This document shows positions 35,991 to 47,442 of a DNA stretch of 64,000 bases, piece after piece (position 1 is the stretch's first letter; each line of letters starts with the position of its first letter). Source of the stretch: Athripsodes cinereus (taxonomy: Eukaryota; Arthropoda; Insecta; Trichoptera; Leptoceridae); NCBI GenBank assembly GCA_947579605.1, contig OX388307.1, positions 26,761,237-26,825,236 on the forward strand, in the 5' to 3' direction. The translations under genes and the position numbers were made by a program. The notes beneath the pieces were generated by a model. The model saw only the letters and a program-made list of their open reading frames with translations, did no database searches and was not told the origin of the DNA.

Positions 35991-36917
35991 GGATACTATA
36001 ATTGGCGACGTAAATCATTATTGTCTTTTGTTTATATTGTTGTGTCCATTGAAAAAAAACGAGTAGAAAATATATTGTAGGATATATATCCTATGCATAA
36101 GCAATGTCTCTTCTTCTCCACTTGATAGCTGGTCATAATTATGACATAATGTTCTGAGTAAATTATAAAATGTCAAGAATAACAAACTTCGAGGTAAAAA
36201 TAGTTTTTTTTATTGTTAATTTATATTAAAAGAAACTTTGTATTTTCCACTAGAATAACTTAGAATAACTAGATTTAAAACGTTTTCGGAACTACTTGTT
36301 CCATCATCAGTAACAATAGAGTTTTTTTTGTCGTGTGCTAATCCTTGTAACAAATATTTTTTTACGTAATATTTTTCTACAAAATTACAAACAATAGTTG
36401 TTTTGTGTGCCCATAAACACATTTTGTATTTAACAAAATCAGAAGGAATAGTTTTATCGAAAGAATTGCGTGAGATTATAATATCGAGTTGTGCGAAAAC
36501 ATAAAATAAATAGTTATTTTTTATTTCTTCATTACACGTAATTTGAGAAGGTTGCTACCAACACGTGGATGAAAAAACTACTAAGAAGGTTAACGGTATA
36601 AATAGAAACATAACGAATTAATAAATGAAAAAAAATATTCCTACATTTTTCGTAATAATTATGTTTTTATGATAATATATAAGAAGCTTTGATTGAGTCA
36701 AAGCAAGACCAATGATTACGTAAGACGTATGAAGTACTAGAAAAAAATGAGAAAATAATGTTTTTTTGTACTAATAAGAAGTACGATTTGTAAAAGAATT
36801 GTAATGAAAGAAACAAATTAATTAAGAAAACATTGTGTGATATTAAAGCAAGGTAAAATAATGTAAGACAAAACCAAAAAATGGTAAGTAATGTTTGTTT
36901 GGAGTCCACGACAATGA
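35991..36917. other. AT-rich sequence without recognised genes
   Basis: A 91-codon minus frame at 36667-36942 is phenylalanine- and leucine-rich because of the AT content. I recognise no family. Confidence 0.35.
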
Positions 36918-37130
36918 ATGGGTCTCGAATTTTTTCTATCAATATTCAACGACCCTTGTAAAAGACAGATATTCGTAAAGCATCACATAAGCACAAAATA
37001 TTTATCATTTTAATGCAGCTATGTGGTTTGTATTATTTTTATTGTCAAGCAGAGAACAAACCCCACATTTATTATACGCTGTTGATCTGCTAGTCATCCC
37101 ACTTGTGGATCATCTCGTAATGGTATAGGT
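36918..37130 (+). repeat. family A retroposon, old and gapped
   Basis: The start matches GGTCTC...CGACCCTTGTAAAAGACAG and the end matches GTTGATCTGCTAGTCATCCC, then TTGTGGATCATCTCGTAATGG. The middle is largely lost. Confidence 0.55.
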
Positions 37131-37539
37131 GTAAAAAGATAAATGTATAAAAAATCTAATATAATTTGATAAAACAAAGTTAGATAATATCTACCATTGT
37201 TTCACATTGCCACTTAAACCACCAGACCACATTTACCATGCGAAAAGCTTCGCATAGTTAGATGCTTTCTAATAGTGATAATGATAATGTATTCTCAACT
37301 ATTAGAGAAGGTTGTAGGGGTGGGAAGTTACCCTTATGAACAATGGTAGATGTGGATATTATTATTATTTTAATTGGTATGTACGTATATTCAGCTTCGT
37401 GCGTCGATAACTGGTAATGACATCAGTTTGCCACTAAGTACCTATGGTTCGTAAACGTAGAAGAACCACTGAAATGATAAAGGTGTTTATATATATATAT
37501 ATACATATTTAAAATTGTGTTCGATGTTCTAGAATAAGA

Positions 37540-37760
37540 TAAAAAAAATCAGAGACATCATCAGAAAAGCTTAAAAAAATGGAGTAGGAAAAAAAGATGA
37601 TTCTACAGTGTCCATTTAGATCGGAAGATTATGACAGAATCGCTCACATTGCACTGAACTAAATACCAGATATTTTACGTTCACGAGGAAGACCATCAAA
37701 AAGATTGAATTATGTTTGGTATAAACATCATAAGAGAGAACAACGTCTAAAGTTAAATAT
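37540..37760 (+). mobile_element. heavily decayed RTE-type LINE fragment
   Basis: One frame reads RSRGRPSKRLNYVW near 37680-37721, the R-G-R-P-x-x-R motif of RTE C-termini. An RDIIRKA-like segment lies 130 bases upstream. Stops interrupt every frame. Confidence 0.45.
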
Positions 37761-38091
37761 CGTCAGATGAATGCAAAGAGAAAAAATATCAAAATAAAGA
37801 TAAAGAGAGATCTACCTGCGCGTATATGAAAATACTTATGATACAAAGCATGATGTAAAATAACGTTGTGAAACAATATATGTATTAAGGTAAACATATT
37901 TCGGCAATAAAGTTTAATATGGAACGTGCTAAAGATTTTAATAAAATGATGTGAAAAATAGTAGAACGCCAGTTATGTAATTCATATCCATCGACATATT
38001 AACATAGATCTGACACATAGTACTAATTCTCCCATAATTCAGGTTCCAAAATTATTAGACATATTTTATTTGTATGAAAGTTGCATGAAAT

Positions 38092-38232
38092 TGGGTTAGT
38101 TGGAAGAAATCGCGCCTCTGCGATAAACTCGCCCTCTGTATATTGATTGTATGATTGTCTTTGTTTTAAATGTATTTTTGTGTGAATTTGCTTGTAATCA
38201 ATGTACAGTAAAGAATAAATAAATAAATAAAA
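38092..38232 (+). repeat. LINE 3'-UTR (family D), best copy
   Basis: TTGGGTTAGTTGGAAGAAAT, GATAAACTCGCCCTCTGTAT and AATCAATGTACAGTAAAGAA end in an (AAAT)n tail at 38215-38232. The equivalent parts at 9683 and 23299 are more diverged. Confidence 0.65.
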
Positions 38233-38473
38233 TATTTCTGTTTCAATCCCACTTATTTATTTATTCATCCTTGTCGTAAGGTTTTTACTCTATACCCCTA
38301 TTTATATCAATGAACTATTTCATAAACTTGGGCCAACGATTGTTTACGTAAGATTGACATGGAAATATTTTTGGCCCAATATTCGATTGGACCCAATAAC
38401 ATTTTCTTGATTGAGTTTCTTATCTATGATAATAATACGTATATGTTCGTTCTTAGAATAAAATATCTATCTT

Positions 38474-38712
38474 AACCATCACAGCTTTTCCCTTAAGTGG
38501 GGTAGTCAGCGGAATAACCACACGAAATAAGTATACAGGTCGACCTTTTTGCGTCATAAAAATAAAATATTCAGGTTATGTGGTAGACGTCATCACTGAA
38601 TTGAAGATACTTAAAGTCTTGTTTATTTAGTATTTTATCAATACCTGCTTTTTACAGTCCACTTAAAAACTTCTAAAAAAAAAGTAGGATACATTATATT
38701 CTTTACTTGAGC
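38474..38712 (-). repeat. family A retroposon, nearly full length but diverged
   Basis: It reads CCATCACAGCTTTTCCCTTA, GTGGGGTAGTCAGCGGAATA, ACGTCATCACTGAATTGAAG and ACCTGCTTTTTACAGTCCAC in the family A order in complement. Confidence 0.7.
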
Positions 38713-39404
38713 CTTGAAAAACGCATTATTATACTAAGTATATTACTTAACTGTCTTCCTAATATTTATTAATTGATACAATTAATGGTTGTTGTCTTTT
38801 ATTAATAATACAAAATAATGTACAATACAATACAATAAAACAAATTTACAACTTCTTTCACAATACATATATCTTACTAACTACAATTTGAGCGGAACAT
38901 TAGTCACCAGGAATCAGATTATAAGAGAATTGGATTTTAATTCTATTGTACATAATATATTGTGAATCGATTTATCTTGTCACGAATAAAGTCAGCAAAG
39001 AATAATAATAGTTATTTAATTATTTGTGACAAGTAAAATACTTAGAACATTACGTACGGAAATATTTTATTTTCTCTACATCAATATTAAAATTTCAGCT
39101 CGTTAGTGACGTTATTGCCATCTGTAGAAATTCCCGCAAAGCTATTTTACCTCGTGTCGGTAATGACATTCATTCTATGAAAACATAACATCGCGTGTGT
39201 GTATTTTTTTTCTCGTTTAGCTAAACAACTAACTGTTGCATTGCTTTACTTACGTCAATACATTTCAGAAGGTAGACAGAATATTTTAGTTCTTACATTA
39301 ATATTCCGGCACCTGCTTCGTGGGTACTGAAAAGTAATTATGTTTACTTACGTATGTTGTTCTTTGTAATGTACTGAAAAAATCTACTTATATTTTTTAT
39401 TCAA

Positions 39405-39490
39405 TCAGACCAGCTGCATGTTTATTACATGCAGTTGATCTGCTGGCTACCTCACTATTGGGATATGCTATGATGGTTTTTTATTAGTGA
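39405..39490 (+). repeat. family A 3' end, followed by a small inverted scrap
   Basis: The stretch GCATGTTTATTACATGCAGT and GATCTGCTGGCTACCTCACT ends ATATGCTATGATGG. A complement-oriented scrap of the same end is seen at 39567-39610. Confidence 0.65.
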
Positions 39491-39784
39491 GTATATTCTT
39501 GACAACAAATAAAAAAACATCAAATGAATATAAAAACACGCTACATACATATTTTATTCATTCACTTAAACTATCACGATATTGTCCACACATGAGGTAG
39601 CCAGTTTATTATGCCGGGCGGGATGTCTTTTATCTTCTTTCGGCATAGCCAATCTAAACGATATCTCTCACAATTGAAGAAGCAAGTTAACTACTGATTG
39701 TAGGTATGTAATGAAAATTCTCCTCGTGTATCATTATACCTACATATAAGATTGTATTGCCAATATTAATACAAACTGTGCCTT

Positions 39785-40100
39785 TAGTCTACAAGATTTT
39801 GAATAATATGGCACCTCAGTAACTTTCTGAGCTCTGTGTTCTCAAAACACCTGAAGTAGACTCCTACGCTCAGCTAAGGATCCAACAACATTCTGAATGA
39901 GATCAATAGAGCAAACAAATCCTGCTTTTTTGGCTTTAAGCGTTGCAGGACCCGTTAAGGACCTTTCTTAAAACCAATCGAAACAATGTTCAGGAGCAAG
40001 TTGAGGATATCGCTCTTCCAAAATAGTTTCCGCGCCCTTGAGATGGATGCTCCATTAAACGGCGCCGAATAAATCATCCAACACACATACATTAAAAATA
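39785..40100 (+). mobile_element. decayed LINE 3' end
   Basis: The sequence is GC-richer than its surroundings and gives peptides such as LSELCVLKTPEVDSYAQLRI with stops nearby. It ends TTAAACGGCGCCGAATAAAT-CATCC, and the same TTAAACGGCG...AATCATCC ending is seen at 50268-50345. That common terminus suggests a CR1 or jockey-type LINE. Confidence 0.5.
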
Positions 40101-40271
40101 AACAATAAGAAGATATTTAGAATTGGTAACAAACGTCGTTAATGATTTGGCTTTGGACATGTCGTATTTGTGTAGTTTTACAATTATTGTATACCTACAT
40201 CATTGTAGCTATCGTTAAGAAGATTTTAGAAAACTTGCATATTGAAAAGAACGGAAGGCCTATTTTATCCC

Positions 40272-40526
40272 GTGGAGCACCCGGTAAAGAATTGGTCTCC
40301 CACTCTTCTGCGTAAGTTTTCGAGTGTCCTGTAAAAGGCAGGTGTTCGAAAAAATTAAGACATTTTACATCTTAAATTCAGCGATGAGGTTTGCCACCCA
40401 TCCTGAATGTCTTGATTTTATATTGGCACGAAGAGGACAGTTTGCATGTTTCTTACATGCAGCTGATCTGCTGGCTACCCCACTTGTGGGATATGCCGTG
40501 ATGGTGTAGTAGTAGTAGTAGTAGCA
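40272..40526 (+). mobile_element. family A retroposon, full-length reference copy
   Basis: It starts GTGGAGCACCCGGTAAAG, runs through TTTCGAGTGTCCTGTAAAAG and GCAGCTGATCTGCTGGCTAC, and ends CCGTGATGGTGTAG followed by (TAG)n. 5'-truncated copies keep the same 3' end and the microsatellite tail, which is the behaviour of a retroposon. There is no A or B box, so it is not an ordinary tRNA SINE. A 61-codon frame (40324-40509) ends LLATPLVGYAVMV and is shared with 30986-31171 on the minus strand. It may be the last piece of a LINE ORF. I do not recognise the family. Confidence 0.85.
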
Positions 40527-40931
40527 GCCTATTTTAGTACGAAACCTTTTTAACAGTTCAGAATGGATCTCTTATGACTCAGTGTTTGGGATATTAATGA
40601 CGGTAAAGTAATTATATATTTTAATTAAAGTGAATCACATATAAAGATATTGTGTCAATGGTCAAGTTTGCGGTTTAATTACGTTTTATAAATATCTTAA
40701 GTGCTTCAAAACTGTGCTTTCTCTGATAACTTTACGAGTACTCATATTTCCGTAGCTATTTTACATTTTGTTTAAGATAGTATAAATGGTGTACGGAAAC
40801 ATTTAATAAGAGGTAGATACACCTAACGATATGTACTAGAGGTGAATGTAGATATCCGGTTATGACTATCCGGTATCCGATCTCTCCGGCTTAGCTTTGA
40901 TTTCTAGTTGTATACTAGATCTAGTCCAGTT

Positions 40932-41109
40932 GTTTTTTTTTTTAAAGATATATCTGGGTTTGATTGTAAACCCAAATACAACCTTATACATCTTTTACAC
41001 CAAGCTAAAAACTTGTGCAGTGAAAGGGGAATTTGCCGGCACCCGGGATAGAACCACGGACCCCTTGTTCCGGAGGCAGAGACTCTACCCCCGGGCTACC
41101 GACGAACTC
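40932..41109 (-). mobile_element. tRNA-derived SINE, copy 4
   Basis: On the minus strand it has the GACGAACTC-complement head, an A-box-like TAGCCCGGGGGTAGAG and a B box GGTTCTATCCC with one change. The body is the same as copy 1, and an A tail ends at 40932. Confidence 0.85.
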
Positions 41110-42178
41110 AATAGAGTTGGATATAGATAGGGCATTGTGTTTCAAAAAAATATGTCAACGCAACATAAGAATGAAAGAAAAGTTTGAATGATGTTTATGC
41201 ATATTTGGTTAAGAGCCCTTGATAGGTAGGGAACTCGAAATTGTCACATGATTTTACGCAACCATTTTTCAACATTGATTATTAATTAATTGCAATATTT
41301 TCGTGATCGAGATGATATTTTTACTGTTTGTTTTTGATAATATCAAAATTTGAACATATTTTAATGTATTTTTAATAATAATAAAAAAAATAACCGAGAG
41401 ATTCATGTAGAAATTATCGATTGAAAAACACCTTCCGAAATTTCATCACGACTAGCAGAGGTATTTTAAGACAATCATCTTAGAGGTTACATAAATGATG
41501 AAGTAAATTTAGCTCCAAGGATGCTTTAGAAAAAACCTATTTTTCTTAAATTTGGGTAATATTTAGCCGTATTTTTTTTAATATGCGAAAAAAATGGGAT
41601 TTGTGACGTGCACATAAGAAAATATAATTTTTAGTTCGTCAAGTTCGAATAAAGAAAACATATTTAAAACAATTTTAATTGAATAATTTATCATATGATT
41701 ATAATAGCGTGATGTGTTATTTATATTTTGAAATTTTCATTTTAAATTTTCCGCTTGCGGGAAAGTTTTTATGAAAATTTCCGTAGAACTCAAAATTCGG
41801 TTTTAGTTCGGCCAGCCGAGCCAAAGAGTCGGCACGCTGTTGAATCTGCGTCTGATTATTTATTTAAAATTATTAAAAAATAGAGATGGTTTTATGCTTG
41901 AAACTACATAATTACAGCACTAGATTACTTGATTTTTACCAAGGAAACATATTTTTATATGTGTCATCAAGTAATCCCTATATAAATGTTTTTTTTTTCA
42001 TAAAAAAAAACATTATAACTTAATATACCTAAATAATATTTATTTCCATGTCTGTCAAAATGCGAATCGACGAATACGAGAATGAGTGTTCAGTACTATA
42101 GATGAGGAGTTCACAAGTTAAGGCACACCGATCCATTTTTCACAAATATTTAACTATGAATGAAGTAAAATAAATCAG
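41110..42178. other. AT-rich sequence without recognised genes
   Basis: I see only A/T runs (near 41990-42010) and a short GC-richer patch at 41755-41850 that I cannot place. Confidence 0.4.
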
Positions 42179-42330
42179 TGAAGTTGATATTTTCAACCGA
42201 CGGTTCTCGGTGGAAATTCATGTTGAATTACTTACAAATAAATCACTTATTTATATTATATCCACTGTGACTTTTAATCAATAAAAAGTCACAGTTTAAA
42301 CACTACAAATAAGTGTTTTATATAATTAAT
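42179..42330. repeat. family B copy with an internal hairpin
   Basis: It opens AAGTTGATATTTTCAACCGA, continues TTGAATTACTTACAAATAAA and then TCCACTGTGACTTTTAAT, and is followed at once by the inverse: AAAAAGTCACAGTTTAAACA and CAAATAAGTGTTTTAT. The inverted arms are roughly 42237-42281 and 42285-42325. Confidence 0.7.
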
Positions 42331-43697
42331 TCAAATAAATTAGTATTTTTTTTATTTTTAATTTAATGTTGGTGAACTTGTTTGTGTACTTAATAAAACT
42401 GTAGATTGACCTCAGCATATCCGCCTATTTCTCTTTTTGCTTATTAGTTGCAACATATTTCTTTTCTAATGATAAACGCAAAGTGCCAGCTAATATCCAA
42501 TTATTAAAAGATGAATACAGAAAATATGCTCTTAACACTAAATTACAGTTCGTATACCTTACAAAGACTATGATAAAATAATACAAATACATAGAAATAT
42601 ATCCGGTATCAGGGATCTAAATTGCTGCCGGTACCTACTCTGCAAAGAATTCACCAAATTTATTTAGGTATGCTGTTTTCTTAGTTTCAATGTTCTAGAG
42701 TTGATGTAGGTAACTTTGTGTATGAACTCCTCAGAATGACATTCACCGATGTCAATATTGTTGTCATAGCAACATTTTGTTATTTTTTGTGAGTATTAGT
42801 ATTAAATCAGAAATATACTAAATATACTGATTTATAGTTTTATTTTAATTTTTTCATTATTTAAAATGACGAAAGAGTCATTACGAATGTTAAGAAAAAA
42901 TAAATTAGCTACATATTATTCACATGATCAAAATGAGTGAGTATATTATAATGGTTGATTTATACTATATTGTTTTTGACATATTTTTTTTTGTAACGTA
43001 ACCTTTCCTAAAGTAATTATTAAAAATAAAATATTTTAATACGCGTGAGTAAGCAAATAATGTTTCTGATAGAATAAATTAATAAATTCTTTATGTTTTA
43101 TACTTTCCAGATTATCAGATGATTAGATGATTAGTGACATTAAAACGGTGATGGAGAATTACTAAGACTTGAATTATCATTTGCAAATGTAAGTACATAG
43201 TTCTTAACTGATATCCTGATATTTAGGTATATAGTAAAATCAGCACGTATTATCTTATTTTCATGTTACTATTTCAAATAAGCTGATATATGAATACACG
43301 CAACATGTTTGAATCTCGGATACATATGTATGTTTTAAAACAAGCTTTGGTACAATTATTATTATTTTATTTTATGTATTTATTCATGATGCTATTCACT
43401 AGTTTGCGAATGATTTAAGTATTCCATAAATGTAATAAGTAATAATATAAAATTAGTTTGTGAATCAATAGTGAGAAAATGGTTTAATGTAAAAATATAT
43501 CTCAGCATGCATTTGATTTTTAGATTATTATGAGTATTCGAAGTTTTCTAAATATGCATATTATATATTTACATATTTTCAGAAACCACTTTGCATGTAT
43601 GGTTACTATGGAAACATATAATATTTATATTTTGACATTCCATTTCCACGTGAAATTTTAGCACAAAGACATTGTACTTTAATAAGACTGTGCATTA
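42331..43697. other. AT-rich sequence without recognised genes
   Basis: No gene or repeat I can name. Confidence 0.4.
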
Positions 43698-43817
43698 TTG
43701 GCCGGTTTCAATAATCTATCTATCCGCTCCTGTCGATTGAAATCTATTGTGTTCTATATTTTGAATCATACATTTCAATCGATAGTCACGGATAGATAGG
43801 TTATTGAAACCGGCCAT
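43698..43817. mobile_element. small foldback MITE with GGCCGGTTTCAATAA ends
   Basis: The left arm GGCCGGTTTCAATAATCTAT and right arm ending ATTGAAACCGGCC are inverted copies of about 45-50 bases with few changes, around a loop of about 20 bases. TA lies on both sides (TTA at left, TAA at right), so a TA target duplication is possible but not proven. Confidence 0.75.
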
Positions 43818-44172
43818 AAGACACGATTACACATTAAATCACTTTATTGCTATAATTTTGTTTTATTTCGATGATGAAAAAATACTCTGCAAATATATGG
43901 ACAGATTGTAAATTTATCCTTGGATTATGATATGACAGAATGGTGCAACAAATTATGGATAAACTCAAATATACCTACTTTACGTGTACTTTTTAAGGTG
44001 TATAATATAAATTATATAATTGTTGCAGAATAAAACTGAGTATTATTAAAAAAAAAGTATTTGAGTACTTTATTGGAAATATACCCACTTACACGCCCAC
44101 ATATATGTACATACAACAAGGTAGACATGTAAAGCTAATAAGCTTTTTTATGACCAATGATTTGATGAATCT

Positions 44173-44225
44173 ATCTATACCCTCACACCACATCCCATGT
44201 GGAGTAAGCAGAGAGAAGGGAACGC
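44173..44225 (-). repeat. family C 3' terminal scrap
   Basis: ACCCTCACACCACATCCCAT and GAGTAAGCAGAGAGAAGGGA match the end of family C in complement. Confidence 0.5.
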
Positions 44226-44469
44226 CGATTAAGTAAACACCTACCACTATCCAGCAAAAATAATAATAGTCTACATACCTACGTGTTTGCTATATTCATG
44301 TATAGGTATATGTAGGCCTATTTATAACTCTTGGGGCATGAATGCTCTCTCGCAGGTGGGCCTTGTTGACCTCTGGTGCATCAATTGCATTATACATGCC
44401 GTTTTTTCAATGGAGTGCACAATCTTGTTAAAAATTATGTCTTTGTACGCAATGATTTTTGTGTCATTT

Positions 44470-44723
44470 GGTGTCATAGATAATGAGTGAAATATACATC
44501 ACGTACGTCGCATTTTTTATCTCCTTTTTCACTTACCGCAAAAAGAGAGACAGTGATTTTTTAATGTTCGTAGTTTTTCGGACATAATATTAACTATATT
44601 TACGTGTGTTAGTGACCAAGTGGTGTATAGATAATGAGTGAAATATACTTCATTTCTTTATCTCCCTTTTCACTTACCGCAAAAAGAGAGACAGTATTTT
44701 TTTAATGCTTCGTAGTTTATTGG
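44470..44723 (+). repeat. two direct repeats of about 105 bp, period about 152 bp
   Basis: The unit at 44470-44581 (GGTGTCATAGATAATGAGTG ... TTCACTTACCGCAAAAAGAG ... CGTAGTTTTTCGG) recurs at 44622-44723 with small changes. I see no coding sequence and no other copy in the window. Confidence 0.85.
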
Positions 44724-45425
44724 TTCGTACGTAGTTTAAAAGTTAAAATTTGGAGTAAACACCTGTTTTTAGGCAATTTTTTGCATATAGTCGAACGATT
44801 TCAAATTAAATTCTGGCTGTGAAGTCCTGTTAACGAATGGATTTATATCGATGAAGATAAACATATAATCTATTAAGAATACCATAGCGGTTTTTTCTAC
44901 AAGAAAAGCAGGCAGAAGTCTAAACGCCCTTAACGCTAGTTGTCCTTTCCATGTCAATAAAAAATAGGACAGTATGATGAGTGGGATTTGTCATCACTGG
45001 ATAGAATGTTGTTAGAGTTTTATTTGCGATATTCTAAGAAAAGTTTATTCAAAAATTAACAGAGAAGAAACTTTGAATAGAGATTTAGTAAAAAAATATT
45101 TTCAAAACATTCGAAACGATTCTTCCGAAAGCAAATATTTTGCCTTAATCCACGTAGAATAATCCATATTTGCTAAATATGTCTAGTCAATGACCAAACA
45201 TCATTATTGTTATTCCCTTTTGAATCCTGCTGGTTATCCGTTATTTGGTATTCGGTCAAATCACTATTCATTTCATCATAACTAATTACATTAGGTTATC
45301 GTACTTCATAATAAGCTTGGTAGTATTAAATAATTACTATTTTCTGTAACACGACCAAGTGTTGCTATGCAGGAAATATAATATAATCGGTAATAATATT
45401 CAGAAGAAATATATATCTGCTTTAA
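44724..45425. other. AT-rich sequence without recognised genes
   Basis: Nothing recognised. Confidence 0.35.
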
Positions 45426-45465
45426 AATGTTACGAGTCCTTTAAATAGCAGGTAAAACGTCACAT
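45426..45465 (+). repeat. family A scrap
   Basis: CGAGTCCTTTAAATAGCAGG followed by AAAACGTC matches the CGAGTGTCCTGTAAAAGGCAGG start region only. Confidence 0.4.
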
Positions 45466-45479
45466 ACTATACTATTCTG

Positions 45480-45655
45480 TACTATACTATACACTAACGC
45501 CGTGCCCCAGGTGAAGTAGGCAGAGAGAACGGAGCGCCATATAGATCTATCCCTGCACACTTCCTTCTCTTCCTCTACAATGAACAATCTACAATCATCC
45601 AGTTTCTCTTACATGCACGCTGATGTCTCTTACTCAATACGCGGTCGTCAGAATG
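45480..45655 (-). repeat. family C (LINE 3' end), left arm of an inverted pair
   Basis: In complement it ends GTTCTCTCTGCCTACTTC-ACC and carries AGGAAGTGTGCAGGGATAGA upstream. A plus-strand copy of the same family lies 95 bases further on. Confidence 0.75.
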
Positions 45656-45750
45656 CGCGTGAATAAACTACGGTAGTTTGAACATGTCGAACGAATGAAT
45701 GACAAAGAAGATATACTTTGCTGAAAAAAGGATATAAGGAAGCGCGTGCG

Positions 45751-45948
45751 TCCGAGAACCACGTGACTTGATCACGTGGATCAAATTTTCAAGGACGGCA
45801 GCGTGTTGAGAAAGAGTAACTGACGTGCGTGTATGAGAAACTGTATGAATGTGTAGGAAGCGAAGGAAGTGTGTAAAGATAGATCTGTTAAGCGGTCCGT
45901 TCTCTCTGCCTACCCCACTTGAGACACGACGTGAGGGCATAGTATATT
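45751..45948 (+). repeat. family C (LINE 3' end), right arm of an inverted pair
   Basis: It reads TTGATCACGTGGATCAAATT, GTGTTGAGAAAGAGTAAC and GAAGTGTGTAAAGATAGATC, and ends TCTCTGCCTACCCCACTTGA with a TATAGT-like tail. A decayed frame gives DHVDQIFKDGSVL and later SVLSAYPT. The 'D-R...V-SAYP' ending is common in insect LINE ORF2 C-termini. Confidence 0.75.
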
Positions 45949-46365
45949 ATAGGAGATACGTGTAGATGTTGCGTCCCTCACTGGGAAAAAAAATGGGTAC
46001 GTTTTTGATGTATGATGGGCTACATATTATTACTATGTGAACTTATGTATGTACATAGATACAGAGTGAATCCCCTCCCGCATATTCACTAATTGGTTAC
46101 ACTCTTGACCTCTGGCTGTCACCTTAATGAGAGAGCGCAACACTACATAGTTACTACCGCTCTTCCCTATAGCGTTATAAGTACACTTATCGACTTTAAA
46201 ATGTCCACTATGTACTTGGAGTACTGCACGTAGGTACTGTTCATTACGAATACACTAATTGTACTGTGAACTGTTTTTGTTTGAAGAGTCCATGAAAGAA
46301 CTTTTTATAATTTGAACTCTGCCAATTTATGTCTCTCTATAACTAAGTCTCTCCGGCTTTTTTGA
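45949..46365. other. unassigned sequence, less AT-rich than average
   Basis: It has a patch at 46070-46170 with balanced base use, but every frame is broken and I recognise no repeat. Confidence 0.35.
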
Positions 46366-46508
46366 ATGTTTTCAAAATGTCCTATGAAAGATAGGTATTT
46401 ATAAGACATCACAATTTAAACATTTATGTTCTATTCACCTACAATCTGTGCGTTTATAGCATACAGTTTCCTTACTGGTTACTTTATTTTTACGAAATGC
46501 TGGTGATA
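46366..46508 (+). repeat. family A retroposon (old)
   Basis: AAAATGTCCTATGAAAGATA, GTATTTATAAGACATC and TTCCTTACTGGTTACTTTAT with GAAATGCTGGTGAT follow the family A order with heavy divergence. Confidence 0.45.
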
Positions 46509-46516
46509 GATAAGTC

Positions 46517-46804
46517 CAGAGGTTCCCAAACTCTTTTCTTATAAACCACTTGCCGCGTTTTTCGGTTTTGGGTAGACCCCCTGCTCATCACTTTGAAATG
46601 TTTAAATTTCTATCAGTACTGAAGTATATGTAGTGACATTGATTCTTGGCATCGAGATCGATATTTATTTATTTTCCAAAAATATCACATACAAAAAATA
46701 AAAACAACATTATGGAATATATTTTCCCACTAGACCAAAATCTGTTCTGGGGCAATACTAAAAAAAATAACACAATTAAATATATACCACTTTGGGAATC
46801 ACTG
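46517..46804. mobile_element. old non-autonomous hAT element
   Basis: The left end CAGAGGTTCCCAAACTC and the right end, CAGTGATTCCCAAAGTGG when read in complement, are inverted repeats of the hAT type. The 8 flanking bases are GATAAGTC at left and GTTAAGTA at right, a 6 of 8 match, as for a worn target duplication. The 288-bp body is non-coding. Confidence 0.75.
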
Positions 46805-47284
46805 GTTAAGTAAGATAAACAAATAATTCGATTTGGTCATACAAATTACTAATGTTTCAAGTATAACACATTTGAAATAAAAAAAATAACAGTTCGGGAA
46901 TAACTGATGCATTTAATTACTCACACTCTGCTGGATATTGTGTTGCATTCCCACGAATTATCATACCCGTAGTATATTGTGTGTATGTGAGTCACACTGA
47001 AGATGTGTCAGGGTGATAGCGAAACTTGAACAGTGTCTAATTACACACAAGTGATACTTACAATCACATAAATATACACTTATACACACCAGACACAAAT
47101 ACTAAAGAGACATTTTAAATATAAGTGTGCAATAATTATTATTGTAGTTGATGATGGCTTTTATTAACGACGTGCTTTTAAATTAATTGCTTTTTTAAAA
47201 GTTCCATCATAGTATAAAATATACTCCAATTATTGTATTTTTATAAATTATCAACAATATCATAATTGTATGGCGTTCAACATC
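46805..47284. other. AT-rich sequence without recognised genes
   Basis: No gene or named repeat is seen. Confidence 0.35.
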
Positions 47285-47420
47285 CATCCGTCCCAACACC
47301 TCAAAAGTGGGGTAGCCAGCGGATTAACTGCATTTAATTAACATGCAAGTCGTCCTGTCGTCTAAAATAAAAGTTAAGACCATCAGGCTAAACTGAAGAT
47401 GTTAAATGTCTTACAATGTG
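47285..47420 (-). repeat. family A retroposon, 3' part, complement
   Basis: CCCAACACCTCAAAAGTGGG, GTAGCCAGCGGATTAACTGC and CTGAAGATGTTAAATGTCTT follow the family A order. Confidence 0.65.
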
Positions 47421-47442
47421 ATGTTTTGCATCTTTTTTTTAT

